The translations under genes and the position numbers were made by a program. This document shows positions 46,349 through 59,029 of a stretch of DNA of 64,000 bases, piece after piece (positions within the stretch are counted from its first letter, which is position 1; the number at the start of each line of letters is the position of its first letter). The notes under the pieces are model-generated. The model saw nothing but the letters and a program-made list of their open reading frames with translations. It did not search any database and was not told the origin of the DNA. The DNA comes from Vandiemenella viatica (Eukaryota > Arthropoda > Insecta > Orthoptera > Morabidae), in assembly GCA_031002005.1 (NCBI GenBank), contig JARYHS010006964.1, positions 124,001-188,000 of the forward strand. Direction: 5' to 3'.

Positions 46349-46822
46349 CTATGGGTGTTTAGTGTAAACATTACTCTGAGGCCATGGAAGTTTCGCGTCG
46401 AAAACTATCCTTCCATGAGTCATCACAAATTGTTTATATATTTGGTCCGGGTCAAAAATCTCATTTCTGTTGTTGAATAATTTTTTAACTAGCGTCAACA
46501 ACTGGGCTGGATCCGTGGGTAAGGTGCTGGCCTTGAGCTGTATTCTGTCCACTGCTTCAAGTTGGGGAAAGGTGACTGTTTTCCCTGCTGGGTGCAGCAT
46601 CCTAGTGAGGTGCCTAAGCGTCATTGCCAACACCGAGGATTGTTTGCTGACGTCACAGTCCAGGGTGCATTTCTTTGCCTTAGTGGGACAGCAAGTGGTA
46701 TTTCGACTCCGGCATGAATAAACCAAGCCACTGTCAAATGCACAGAAATATGATCGTCGTTTTGATAAATATCGACGCCCCCGGAGCAGACCAGCAGTCG
46801 CGTCCTGGACTGCGCTCCTCAC
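46349..46822 (-). pseudogene. ORF1 C-terminal remnant of the R1/LOA-like LINE (arm 2)
   Basis: The 157-residue frame ends with a TAG immediately followed by the ATG of ORF2 (MKGTIKVAQIN), a tight ORF1/ORF2 coupling. A frame change right after that methionine separates the first strand of the endonuclease from the chimeric ORF. No CCHC knuckle is visible in this portion. Confidence 0.45.
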
Positions 46823-47308
46823 GCCGACCAGTGGACGCTACCTGAAGACGATGGCATGTTACGCCATCGAAAATTCGTACATCTGTGATCAATTGACATG
46901 GCTACACGCCCGAGAAATCTTCAAGCAACAGATCCGCCGGGAAAACTTACGATTACACATTATGAGATCTTGTGCTAAGCCAAGTCTATATTATAGAGGA
47001 TGTATTCACTTCACTTTTTGTCCCGGTGTAATTACCTGTACAGTTAAAGACATTTTTGATTTCAGCCATATTTAACCAAAAAACAAAAAAGTAATTATAG
47101 TAAACTAAAATTTTCTGCTGATATAGTTGTTGAGTCTGATGTGAATATAATAATTTTAATGCTTCGACATGTATGCACCTAATACCTGGAAGTGAAAAAA
47201 CGTTTATGACCATTTTATTTATTAGTGGTCGTTGGGTCGAAGTTTTTCATTTGCCAAATTTGAAATTAGTGTTGTATAAAATAAAAATACTAGCATATGA
47301 CAGTAACA
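46823..47308. other. Non-coding sequence upstream of the LINE (arm 2)
   Basis: Counterpart of 12994-13475. The plus-strand open frame at 46851-47075 is antisense to the LINE and has no domain. Confidence 0.4.
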
Positions 47309-47318
47309 AAAAACTTAA

Positions 47319-48094
47319 TACCCACGTTATTTTAGTAATTTCAAGAAATGATGTAGTACCGAAGGCTGGCGCCATAGTCTGATATTTAATGTTTTGTAAT
47401 TAGAGTCTTAACAATTCGTTGGCAGTTTTTACAATTACTTTAGCCTGTTTATTCAGGAATTATCACCTCAAAGCGTCTATTGGCCTGTACCTTCTTCATA
47501 TAGTGGCAACTTTCTAATTCTTTAATTTTAGGAAACCAGTGTAACATGTATAATTTTATTAAAGGAGCAAAAAATAATGCCTTCCAATGCTTAAGGATGT
47601 TAATATCGATTGCAACAAATAAATTATTGCAAAACACACGATATCGTTCTGCACACATTAACTGGGTAGTGCATTCAGACATATGTACTTTATACACTTT
47701 ATGAACCTAGTCATATTGTTATTTTGATATATACCATTATCATCTGTTTTGTAACCAATAAACAAGTAAGCGATTACATAATATTATTATATATTTACCA
47801 GATTCTGATTAGACAAAAGTATTACACTTGGAGACGAATAATTGACAATTATTTTACAAAACAATACGAAATAAACACAGAACGGTGTCTCTGAAACGCA
47901 ACTAGCGGGAAACAATTGTTTTACTTCTCAGTACAACATAACTGATGCCATGTGTGGACAGAATTCGAAACTAAATGTCTCATGCTCACTTCTATTCTAG
48001 TGGGACAGCATCGTATAACTTTCACATCACTATTGCCCAGTCGTTTCTGCATGGCATTTCGTGGGACACATATGTCCCGTTGGTAGTCAAAGGG
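47319..48094 (-). mobile_element. piggyBac-like element remnant (arm 2 copy)
   Basis: The right end is GGTAGTCAAAGGG followed by TTAA at 48095-48098. The inferred left boundary is TTAA at 47315-47318, uninterrupted by the foldback element seen in arm 1. The minus strand at 47449-47697 is open and reads ERYRVFCNNLFVAIDI, LKHWKALFF and FPKIKELES, corresponding to the segment of piggyBac transposases around FCDNLFTSIDLLKHLKAL. The catalytic Asp of that motif is Asn here. Most of the transposase is missing. Confidence 0.65.
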
Positions 48095-48098
48095 TTAA

Positions 48099-48840
48099 AA
48101 CACAATAGAGAATCATGCACACCTAGAAACTATATTGTGAGAAAATGATAAGCCCTGAAGAACTTTTCAAAGTAATGAAAATTGAAGTCAAAGGTAATAT
48201 TCAATAGTAGAAGTATATATAACAGGGGTTCCAGAGGAGTGAAAATAGGTTTGTTTGCGAAAATTACCAGAGAACACAATCAGTAACTGTTATAACAAAA
48301 GAAGTGGATTCAGAATTATTGGAAGACAAGAGGAAGGAGAAGAGAGTGCTGGGAGTGTGCGAGGCGTATATTGGCGATAAGACCTGGATGGATATTAGAA
48401 AAAAAATTGAGTATTACGTGGAAGACCACAAACTGGCACTCGATTCGGCCATAAAGCAGTGTTTCTTTTGTTGGTAATTACCAAAGTAAACGTTCAACAA
48501 TTCATCTGAAACACTGAAAGAAATTATAGTGTACGAATGGCCACCTGGAAAGTGAAACACAAACAATTTGAGGCACAAAATAAATATGAAATGAAAACTA
48601 AGATTTACCGTTAAATAGCTCGCGGGATATAATGATCAATAACCGTCAAAGTAAATCAACTGTTTTGGTAAAACGTTCCTGCTGATATAGTTGTCAACTC
48701 AATATAATTTAGGAGAGGTAACAAATTCCACCTGACTGAATTCCATTAAGAATGTTTCTGGCACACGTATTAACCAGAACAGAAACAAAGAAACTAACAA
48801 GTTCTTTGGTGGCATAGGAGCTAAAAATGGTTTAACAGGC
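48099..48840. other. Unassigned shared sequence (arm 2)
   Basis: Counterpart of 11240-11971. A short peptide frame starts at 48145 (MISPEELFKVMKIEVKG) and a longer open stretch lies at about 48255-48475 (+). Together they could be pieces of one ancient protein, but I cannot assign a family. Confidence 0.3.
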
Positions 48841-48844
48841 ACTC

Positions 48845-49060
48845 AGAACGTGGTGGGTGATCGGTAAAGCTCTGGCTTCGCATCGGTAGGACGTGGTTTT
48901 GAATCCCCGTCCTGCCATCCAGACTTGGGTTTTCCATGGTTTCCCCAAATCACTCCATGTGAAGGTCTGAATGGTTCCGCTAAAAGATCGTGGCCGAATT
49001 CCCTCCCGTTCCTCGCCCCCAGTCTCTACTCACCACTAATGACCGCGACGTACAGGAAGT
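48845..49060 (+). mobile_element. Degenerate tRNA-derived SINE (arm 2 copy)
   Basis: The head ACGTGGTGGGTGATCGG near 48848 and the B-box-like GGTTTTGAATCCC near 48895 are followed by TTGGGTTTTCCATGGTTTCC. It is the best preserved copy of this family in the window and the counterpart of 10990-11222. Confidence 0.72.
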
Positions 49061-49899
49061 TGTATAGACCAAAGCAGAAAGTGATGACCGACTCTACAAA
49101 CTTCAGACCAACAGTGCACAGATAACTGAAGGCGCTGTAATGGAGAATATCAGTAATTATAGAGCGAGTCGTCAGTAATTACCACATGAGTAAACTTTTT
49201 CATCTGCCACCAAACATCACGCAGCTGAAATACCACCACAGTACCTGAAGACATCATACAGTATGGTGTTGCATATTATTTTTAGTTATGCTATTTAAGA
49301 GGGGGATTTTGCAATAAACAATTAATCATAATAGCTGGAAATGGAAAGAAACAAATGCCTGGAGAAATACTTACCGAAAATACAGAGTATAAATGTAGTG
49401 AAGTTCCACTCTGGTTGTGTGTTTCTGTCACATACATTACTGAAATCTTTCAGGTTTAATATTGAAATAATTTTAAATGAAAACATCGTCTGTTATCAAA
49501 TGGTTTATTAATTCATATAGACTCAGCCGCGTTTCGCCCTTACAGAAAGGGCTATCGTCAGTGAAAATTATGGTTAAGACAGTTACATGCTGGTCGAAAG
49601 CTGCTCTATTTGCACTTTTTTTACAACCAGATCTTTTGCTGTGATTCCACATGACTACTGTTATTCTTTTGAAGGTCACTGTACCACTGCGCTAAAATCT
49701 GTTTAAATTATACTTTGTTTTCTGTGACGCACAGCAAAAACCTTCTTGGGTTCCTTTTTTTTTCCGGCTGCCTACCAACTTGAAATTATTCTCAACCTGA
49801 ACTGCCTATTTTTGCACCATGCAGTTATATTCATAATATCGTCTTGTAACAAAGTGAAGTAGTCCTGGATTTTGAATTCATGATAAATAATAGTATCAT

Positions 49900-50684
49900 G
49901 GGAAAAGTATTTTCTTCCCCCTTATTATGTCGCACAAATCATTAATGTATATGAGAAACAACAGAGGCCCTATCATGCTTCCCTGGAGAACCCTGGAACT
50001 TACTTCACTAAGTGATTAACGCGCACCTTCGAGAACTACACACTGTGCTAAACCCTTCAGAAAGACTGCAACCCAGTCGCATATTTGTCTAGATACGCCA
50101 TAACCACGAAGTTTCCTGAGTAACTTAATGTGAGGCACAGTGTCGAAAGTTTTTTTTGTAAAAATCTAATAGAACTAAGTGAACCTGGGATTGCTTATCA
50201 ATTATACGGCACAAGTCGTGAATTAAAAGTGCAAGTTGTGTTTCGCAGCGTCGGCCTTTTCTGAATCCTTGTTGATTTGGTTTAAAAGCTATCCATCATC
50301 CAATACCTGTATGACGTTTTAATAGATGGAGTGTTCTAAAAACCTGCAAATTATTGAGGTTAACGAGATCAGTCCTATAATGTCGAGGATCATTAACATT
50401 ACTTACGATGGCGGTCTCCCATTCAGCTCGTATTTTTCGTGGATCAAAGGAGGTGATAAATAATTTCATCAAATTTGGCGCAATTTCCTTTGCGTACCTA
50501 GAGTTGAATCTTTTGGAATACCGTCTGGTCCGGGAGCTTTATTGGTTTTTGCATTCTTAAGCAGTTTAGTTATTCCCTCGACAGCAAGAAAGAGATCTTT
50601 CATAATTTTGTTGTTACGATTGTTAAATATTGGTATCTCCTCCACGTTTACTGATATTAAAGCATTTTTAAATATATTATTCAA
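49900..50684 (-). pseudogene. CR1-like LINE reverse transcriptase fragment (arm 2 copy)
   Basis: Counterpart of 9384-10170. KTNKAPGPDGIP lies near 50530, and the LDF/TFDTVPH block lies near 50130, frame-disrupted by an extra T in a homopolymer. LQGS(M)IGPLLFLIYIND lies near 49940-49990. It is as dead as the arm 1 copy, with different small indels. Confidence 0.78.
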
Positions 50685-50699
50685 AATTTATGCTTTCTC

Positions 50700-53136
50700 T
50701 ATGCTAGTTTCTGATAATTCCCCATTTTACATTGCGTTACGCACTTCCACAATTGGACTAATTTAGAGCGATTAGACGTGACACGTAAACGTCTTTGCCT
50801 CCTGAGCAAACGTTTCACTTCCCGATTGTACCACGGAAATAAATTGATTTAAACCGGTCCATATTATTTCTTTTAAAATAAACCAAAGTTCCTCAACATT
50901 TGTAGTGAGTGTTTATTTTTTTAAATTTTTTCGCCAAAGTGAATTAAAGACGGAAACAATAAATGCAATAATACGGAGGTATTACTGCTTTTTTTAATTT
51001 TTAAAAAACATTTTTTTAAAGAAATATGTCGCAGCAACATATAGTTCCTATTACATTTTTTTAAGTTTCATGCTGTATGTTCGATTATCAATCACTTACT
51101 GCTCCGGCATCTTGTAACGCTGAAGATTAAGGCATACCAAATGGTTCATGTTTGATTGTAAGCTTTAAAACGGTAAAAACTCCAACAAAATTTTCTCAGT
51201 ATATTTTTTTTTAGTTTTCCTGTAACAAGTGTTTCGTCCTATAGATATACACAAGTCATCTACATATACCCCCATCTGACACTGTGATATTGGAAACGTT
51301 GTGTGTGGAGGTAACTAAACACGTAATTGTGGAGATCAGGAATGATATATATCGATTCATTAAATGAAAGGAATAAATTTGTTCAATGTTACAATTGTCT
51401 TCTGCATCAGCGAGGCAGCTGTTACTCCGTCCCGCTGCTAGTCTCGTAGTTTCAACTACTAATAGTTAACAGTGGTAATACAGTAAGAGAAGCATAGTAT
51501 TAGTGTTTCCATTTAAAATACTTACTATATACGTAAGTTTATCGGTGGCAGTGTGTAAAAATGTTTTTATTTAATGCGTTGTCAATAAAAATAAAATTAA
51601 TAACGAAATTTCTGTAAAGATGCCAGACGGACAGTATATTATTTTGAAGCATTTTACGTAAGCAGAAATTTTGATATCGACTATACCAAGCCATTACAAG
51701 CCAAAATAATAAAAGCCTTATATCTCATATATTTGAATTACTTCTAGCAAATGTATCGTTTAAAACGTATTTAGTGCTAGGATCATTGGCGTATATATGT
51801 ACATATTTCTAAATAGAAGCCGCTCGACGTTATAAAAAAAAATGAAGAATTCATGTTCTGCCGCTATCCCCATGCAGTATTTGTGTTTCCATTCTTTATT
51901 GGGCATCTTGATGAATAAAAACAATGCACATTTACTTGCAATCCAATAAATACGGTTCCAATTACAACATTTTTTTAAATGGTTCCAGAACTTAAGTATA
52001 TTTTTCCTGCAACGGTCGAAAAGGCATATGTGTTTCACTGTAACTACTAATTATGTTTAGGTTTTCTAATGTTATGTACTATGTTATTATTATGGTATTC
52101 AAATGAATTTCACTGTAAATAAACACAGATCGATTCGAGATCATTTCACTTACGAATTGTCAATCATGTTACCTAACTCAGATAATAGAATTTCAGTAAA
52201 TTATGTATGTTGGTACTTACCATAAAAAATCTCAAATATTTATATTCAAAGCGCTTTCGTCGGCAATAATCTAAATTATTATATCGATAAGTTTGACGAT
52301 CGCTAGCGACGCATGCAATGCGATTAAAATACACAATTGTGCCACACCAATGAACCAGCGGAGAAAGTATTGCTTGTCTTATAACAATACTTTCTAGCGC
52401 AGGCGCGGGGCAGGGGCCGCTACTACTGGCCCATTCAAGGACGTCTTGACAGAGCACGCAATATACCTCCCGAACGTATTGCACGGTCGGATTAAGAGAG
52501 GGCAGTGCCCGTAGCAAATGTGAAGAACGGGCCCTTGATTTTCGCCGTTCGGGTCAAAAAAAAGTTCGCCCATCTGTCCTGACGGGGGAGGCTCCCCTTG
52601 TAGAAGGAGCGGGGCCCCCACAAGACGCGAGGCCTCTAGCATTAGCTAACTGGTGTGTTGGGATCACTGACAACTTAATCCATTCGCTGTTTACTTATTT
52701 CCTCTCGCTCGTTCACGAAACCTCACCATCCACGCGAGGGAATGTTTGAATATGAATTAGTATGTTGTTTGCCTGTTTTGCTTCCTCCTTTAAGGGGGCC
52801 CAGGGAACGTGTCCTTCCTGCCCCATCCTAGGTACGCCACTGCTATTAGGGATACTGTAAATATTTCTTGATGTTATGTCATTTGCTTCAAAACTGATGG
52901 CAGAATGGCCTCTAATGCGCAAATTATAAACACGAATTTAGTGCTAGACCGAATGTTCAAAATTATAAAATACTATGTAAATAAAAGAAAAAAACTATCA
53001 TTTTATACAAATATTTAGTGCACGTGTTTATAGCAGATCGTGTTGAATTACCAATGTCTGTTTCTTTAGCGTAAAACAAAATAAATCCAGCTTGAGGGGT
53101 AGAACACGATGAGGTATATCGGTATCCTCTTTGTGC
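50700..53136. other. Non-coding sequence shared with arm 1
   Basis: Counterpart of 6741-9370 without the SINE. It has about 15 extra bases near 52525 and a shorter C/G homopolymer near 52585 than arm 1. The unassigned 92-residue frame at 51760-52038 (-) is described with its arm 1 copy. Confidence 0.5.
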
Positions 53137-54097
53137 AGCCGGTGTATTATGTAAATGCTAAACTAGAAACGAAATAGCTGCAATTATACCAGACAGATCA
53201 CACAGTGGCGTAGGACACAATACTCGAATTGAAATAAGGATACCGAACATTGATTATTTCGACTTTTATATTCCAAGTCAATTAGGAAGCAAAGTAAAAA
53301 ATCCTGCACTTCAGATGATATATATGATCTGAATATTAATCGTTGCCCTACACCTTTTTTAAGTGATTGTCGTCTCTAAAAATTTCCAAGTCTATAACAG
53401 CCAGTGATTTTGCAACAGATAAAAATGTTAAGTGATATCCCCTTCTGTTAGATTTGTCTTTATAAAAATTTTGAACACCTTGCTCAATCTAAAATTACTA
53501 GCTGAGTTTTTCAAGCATTCAAACACGATAAATGGGTAGGCTGTTACAAGAATAATTTTACTGCCAACATCGCTTCTTTTGCATTCTGCATTTTTAAAAC
53601 CTAAACTGACATTCATTTAATATCTCCTCCCTGTTCTTCCAAAGGTTCTGTTTAATGTGCCAGATAGTAATTCTAAAGACGACTAATTCTACAATTGTTT
53701 TCAAATTTCGCTCCTTATGGGACTTTGAAATGATGTAATTTTCTGTCTCTTTTTTTAAGCCTTTTAAAGAGAGCTGTAATACTGAGAGGAAAAACTGATA
53801 TTGAGAAGCGTTTGTTGTAAATCACGAGATTCAACAGTCACAGTTCAATTGGGATTGACTCTCATTCGGGTTAAGTCGAGGCATTCCAGCGGATGAACGA
53901 AATATGAAAACAAATGCGGCGAAAGTTGTTCCTCGTAGTTTGGACAGCGAGCAGGGAGACCATCGGGTCGTTTTCTGCAGTGGATTACAACCAACAGTTG
54001 GAGATAGCACAAAATTCACATCCAAATTCTCAGATGCCGAACAAAGTGCGACTGGTTAGAAAAGACGACTTATTTGTCATTCCTGAAATATAAGAAT

Positions 54098-54157
54098 TGT
54101 TCTCGGGTGACTAGCTTAGTTAAACTCCCCTTTTACTCGGCTAGTCACCCGAGAATA
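54098..54157. repeat. Hairpin with covarying base pair (arm 2 copy)
   Basis: TCTCGGGTGACTAGC at 54101-54115 pairs with 54140-54154. Compared with arm 1, the pair at 54113/54142 is A-T instead of G-C while the stem stays perfect. The loop also differs slightly. Confidence 0.8.
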
Positions 54158-54359
54158 ATTTTTATATTCTGAACGCCGAGAAAAACTACATTATTATGTA
54201 TTCCTAAAATTGTCCACATGGAATTTGTTCTGCCTAGTCAATCTGTCAAGGAGACGCTTTGAGAAGACTGAGGCGAAAGATGGGCACCAATGACCTAAGA
54301 CATTTAGTGAAGCAGACTGGTTAGTGAAAGTAGTATACTTCATACAGATACGCATAATC

Positions 54360-55471
54360 GGTGGAATGTACACGATTAGTGTTTCAATTCTGTTACAGGC
54401 AGGAAACCTATCAGAGTGTATTAGTGTTAGTGTTGTTAAGGCCTGGTGGGATGTATAAGGGGCGTCAACAGTGTCGGATGTTGAGTGATCACTGTAAAGG
54501 ACACGGAGATGCCTCCTACATGTGTGAGATCGCATTATTAGCACCTGACAGTATTTGAAAGGGGCCTCATCGTCAATTTTCATGAGGCTGGCTGGTCGAA
54601 TCGTGCAATACGCAGATTTGTTGGACATTCGGATCTGGCAGTTGCTCCGTGTTGAACTGAATAGGAATGTGAGGACCGGCATACTCGTTTTCAAGGTTGC
54701 GTACAAGGTAGGATCGCTGGATTGTGCACTAAGCACATTGTAATCTCTTTACATTTGCACTTCCCACCCAGGAACAATTATTTGAATCACTGCGAGATTC
54801 TGTGTGATCACGCAACATTAATCAGAGACTAGCAGCAGCTGGATTTGGAAGTCATCATCTTATGTGTAGGGTGCTGTCAAATCAAACGACAGCGTTTGGA
54901 GTTGTGCCATGAGCGGTAAGCATGAACAGATTCCGAATGTCATCACTGATGAATCACGGTTCTGTACTACCTAAGATACCTGGCGAGAGGTCCCATCCTT
55001 CTATTTTGGAGAAGCACAGCTGTGTTACTCTTGGCGTCATGGTGTGTAGTGACTGACGGCACAACGGTACTTCATGGATATCTTGCAACCTTTTTCGACA
55101 ATATCATTGTGCAGTTTTCAACAGGATAGTGCTAGTCCACATATGGCACTGTGAACTGTCTGCATGATGTTAAGAAAACTCACGATTTTGAAAATTTTCT
55201 TTCTACGTATCCAATGTGTCTGGCCCAGATAGTTTAGAGTTACAATAGTTGTGGGTCAACTGGCATCAGGAGGGGATACAATTGCTCAATTACACCCTTC
55301 AAAACTTAATCAGTGTATGCGTCCCAGCTAAATGGGGTACCACCAATTTTTTTTGGAAGATTTAACTTAATTTTGTAATCAATTGAAACATCACATAACC
55401 TCCCAAACCATGATGTTTAATTTCGTTTATCCTCCCCTTCTGAATTCTTCCACTTTCTATATCAGGCAGTG
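54360..55471 (+). pseudogene. Decayed Tc1-like transposon (arm 2 copy)
   Basis: Plus-strand pieces of a Tc1-like transposase occur in order: FERGLIVNFHEAGWSNRAI near 54554, a DESRF-like segment near 54945, and FQQD-like sequence near 55115. Frames are broken throughout, with large internal loss. The right terminus is CAGGCAGTG followed by TA at 55472-55473. It is a different and much older lineage than the intact element at 24858-26285. Confidence 0.75.
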
Positions 55472-55534
55472 TAACTATACTTTGCCAGGTTATTCAAATA
55501 AAACCACTTTTGGATAAGGCATGGGATGTCGCGT

Positions 55535-55700
55535 TGTGTGATAGCCGAGTGGTAGCTTTGATTGCGACAGATGGATTTTAGATTCGGCTCTCAGCCACCG
55601 CCAGAAATCTGCACGATTTCCGTCTGCGATGTAGTGCCGAGAATTAGGCTAAATCCTCATTTAATGCTAGCATCTAGTAAACAAGCTCTGTAAACATCTA
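55535..55700 (+). mobile_element. Second type of tRNA-derived SINE (degenerate)
   Basis: GATAGCCGAGTGGTAGC near 55541 is a good A-box region of a tRNA-like head. A decayed B box (GATTCGGCTC) follows at the expected distance. The body does not match the family at 48845. It stops near 55700 without a clear A-rich tail. Confidence 0.5.
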
Positions 55701-58590
55701 TACTCTCTTCTGTTAGTATTTTAACAGACATCTGAATGGACACTTAGCGTAATTTATCTAGAGCTATTATTATATCTTACTTCAGTGATCAGGTAGTGAA
55801 AGGAAACACACCGCGTATAAAGCAATTGGCTATTTATTAATAATACGTTGCGAAGGAAAGCACATTATTACAAACACTTCAGATAAAGATATTATTTCGT
55901 AAACACACTGATTGTAATATAGTTATGGCACGGTTGGTACTATTTACGATATGGTTGCATAATGATGGCGATAGGCTTAGTATGGAATCGATCTCTAAAT
56001 ACGTTGGAGGATGGAGTGACATGAGATAGTTCCTGATTCAATGCAATCATGAAATATTAGCTCAGCATGGAATAGTAAGCTAGCAGCAGATTACCTCAGT
56101 GTAGCGATGTTGTGAGTCGAAGGTGTAGGCGCGACTAGCGGACTTGTGTCGTCGCCATGATGGCTAGCACTCGGCGCTAATGGAGGGGGTAAGCTAGCTC
56201 CCAATTGGCTAGTTAGGATTTTAGTACAAGCAAGTGTTCTTACTGGCTACTAGTGATGTCATTGAGGTCCTAAGGGTAGGGGGAAAGGCTTAACGCGGCA
56301 AGTTGGTAGCTGACGGCAGCTTCCCATGACCTTGACTACCGGTTTAACTCTCACGCTTAACCATGCAGTGGTAGGATGCAAGTATCGGATTCCATGAGGA
56401 CTGCAGTTGATAAGACTCGGCAGAGCATCCGGTCCTTATGTTACAAACTGTGAAACAGCACTGGGCTGGTCTTGACTGCTACGAATGAAATAAAGATTTT
56501 GTATTACCTGAAAGGCGAGCATGCGACATCTCCCCCGTCGGCGAAGAGGTTGGTTGTGGCTTGGAAAGGCACACCAAGCTCTCGAAAGTGTTGCGAGTAG
56601 TTAAGTTAGACTCTGATACGTAGTGATTACAAAAGTTGCATGATTGCGTAGAAAATTTCATTAACTAGTTCAATATTCCATAATGAGCTTTGCGTTATCA
56701 TTGTAAAATCTCGACTATTTGAATGGAAAAAGACTTTTTCAAAACTTGGGCAAAATGGTGTCACTCAATCCTTTACAATGGTGGATACCAGCACAAAAGT
56801 TTCATTTGGATTGACTACTGGTTTACTGGATGTCACTGGGACTGCAAATCTTTAAGTGTTCCAGAGTTACAATGTTTACACTCTGGATGAATTCGCTAAA
56901 TGATTTCAACTTCACAAATACTTTTAGTACAATTATATTGAAACATTCTCACTCAATTGTACTAAGGCTTATAATATTAAATTTCTTATGAACATTTTAA
57001 AATATGGTTGTATTCTCAACTTAATTCCAAAATAGTCAACAAATCATAAAACAATGAATATGTATGGGTACATGTGTGGCATCATGGTACATAGACACAA
57101 CAGTGTGGCTGTTCATGTGTAAACATGTGTAGATTCAAACATGTAGAATCAAAATATGTGCAAAATAAAATAAAATATTGTAATGGCTGACAAGTTTACA
57201 ACACATGGATCTGTAACAATTGTAAAAATCAAGATGTTGTGTGGTTGTACAAAATTAAATTCAATGAATCAGATCAACATTTGGTTCAGGAAGTGAACAT
57301 TCTGCGATTGGAAGCAATTTGGTTGACTTGGGCCAATCAATGCATGTGACCCAAGGCACCTTCACTGTCATTGGATCCAACTGGGGACCAATCGGCTTTG
57401 GAATGACTTGTCTGGCTCCACCAACTCGAACATGCCAGAGAGCTGCAATCAATCATTTAGGCGGCAGTATCGATTCTTTGACAAACTTAAAGCTACAGTT
57501 AGACTGACATATTTTAGCTACTGAACAGAATTGGCATATGTGGAATAATAACAAAGGCTTTACAATCATTATCAAATTGAAATTGAGTGTATATCATTTG
57601 GGAAAAATCAGAAAATTCATTTAAGTTACTTTAATTGTATTGGCAATTATTATCAATCAATAAAATGAATCAATAAATCAATCAAGTGATCAGCTAGTTA
57701 ATCAGTGATTGGTATCAAAGGTTGAATCAATCAGTAATGGTAATCAATTGTTAAATGTGGATCTTTCCTTCACATTATTTGACACAAGCAAGAAATAAAT
57801 TGAAATCTATAAGTAGATATGATGGATACATGCACAAATAGTATACTGGATAAGTCATACAAATTCTAGTTAAGCAAAACATACTGGTTACAAGCAAGGT
57901 AAACATGTATCCTAAGATCTAGCACAATATATAGTTATAGGCAATATTGACTGGCAGCAGTGAAATGCTTCAGATTAATAATTCATGGATGAATTGTATA
58001 AAATCATACATAGCATATGGTATCTACTCATGGCATGAGTAAAATCTAAGTTACAAATTATTCATTAAAATCAGTGGATTAATATAGTAAGTCTGGCTAA
58101 GATGTGCCGAGTTAGTAAGCTAATTCTAGTTTTTTCCCCATGGTAATAAACATTGGTAACCAAAATGAAATAAACTCTAGGCTATTCAGCAGTATAATGT
58201 ATTGGTTATTTACATAGAAAGTCATTGTTTCTTTTGAAGGAAATATTATTTAACATTAGTGGTTCATTGTATCTGTATATCGAAATCTACGTTTACTTGT
58301 GACATCAGGTTGGAATATTGGTTATTAATTTGTAGGATATTGAGCTATCAGATTCTCAGATATAGACAGTTAAATGTGACAATATAGTTTCAACAAAGTA
58401 AGAAAGATTTTATTGGCTTATCACTTCATCAGTTTTCTTTCTATTTGCTATGTTCCTATCTCTTCTCTTTACACTTGCATACAGATTTTTCATTCCTATC
58501 CGTCTTAAAATGCTACAGATTGCTAGGACGAGGCATTTCCTGCAATTTCAATTTCCAACAACAGTGTACGTGTTCCACTAAATACTAGTT
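55701..58590. other. AT-rich sequence without recognised genes
   Basis: A more GC-rich part lies at 56080-56560, with an AATAAAG at about 56490. It might be part of an LTR, but I find no primer-binding site, protease, RT or integrase. Overlapping open frames at 57261-57507 on both strands have no domain. AATCA repeats cluster at 57645-57750. Confidence 0.4.
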
Positions 58591-58765
58591 GGCGCTCCCT
58601 CAGACTCTGGGAATGAAGGTGAGCTAAGGACCCGGGCTCAATCCTCGTTACCAACTGTCCATCTCATTGACCTACCCTACGTTATCCCCGGACCAAAGGA
58701 TGTACCCGTGGGTGGCATCGGTGCGATGACCCTAACCCACTCCAAGAAACTGTCTCCATACAGTT
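58591..58765 (+). repeat. Possible SINE-like segment
   Basis: A GC-rich island in AT-rich DNA, with a CCGGGCTCAATCCTCG stretch that resembles a B box near 58632. No clear A box, tail or target duplication is present. It could be a decayed SINE or an unrelated unique sequence. Confidence 0.25.
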
Positions 58766-59029
58766 TACCATGTGTAAGTCGAGATAAATACTCAGGTACT
58801 CTTTCTTGCTTCTTGTAGCAGCTATTCCTTAAACATTCCTATCAAACAAATGGTTCATACCGCATCCCATCTCATTGTGTAACAAACTGTCATCTTTCAC
58901 TGGGAAAATAATCTTATAGATTCCTTCAAATGTTAATAATGTAAATAGAAAGTAATCATTGGCTTTTGTGTGGGGGAAATTCTTTCATGAAAATTATTTA
59001 CAACATGATTTATCAGCTTTTATATTGGA

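Larger units (their letters stand above)
45198..55430 (-). repeat. Inverted duplication, arm 2
   Basis: Reverse-complement match to 3077-15100. It lacks the four insertions of arm 1 and shows their empty target sites at 53529 (pogo), 53137-53144 (hAT), 52756-52767 (SINE) and 47309-47320 (foldback). The inner boundary is the LINE/Harbinger junction. The outer boundary corresponds to the contig end at 3077, so arm homology may continue into the gap. Confidence 0.9.

Noticed and set aside
55790..56560. Possible LTR
   Set aside because: No matching second copy, no TG..CA ends with target duplication and no internal genes found.
57261..57507. Overlapping open frames on both strands, considered as a retrotransposon gag or integrase piece
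   Set aside because: No recognisable motif on either strand and no LTR, primer-binding site or RT nearby.
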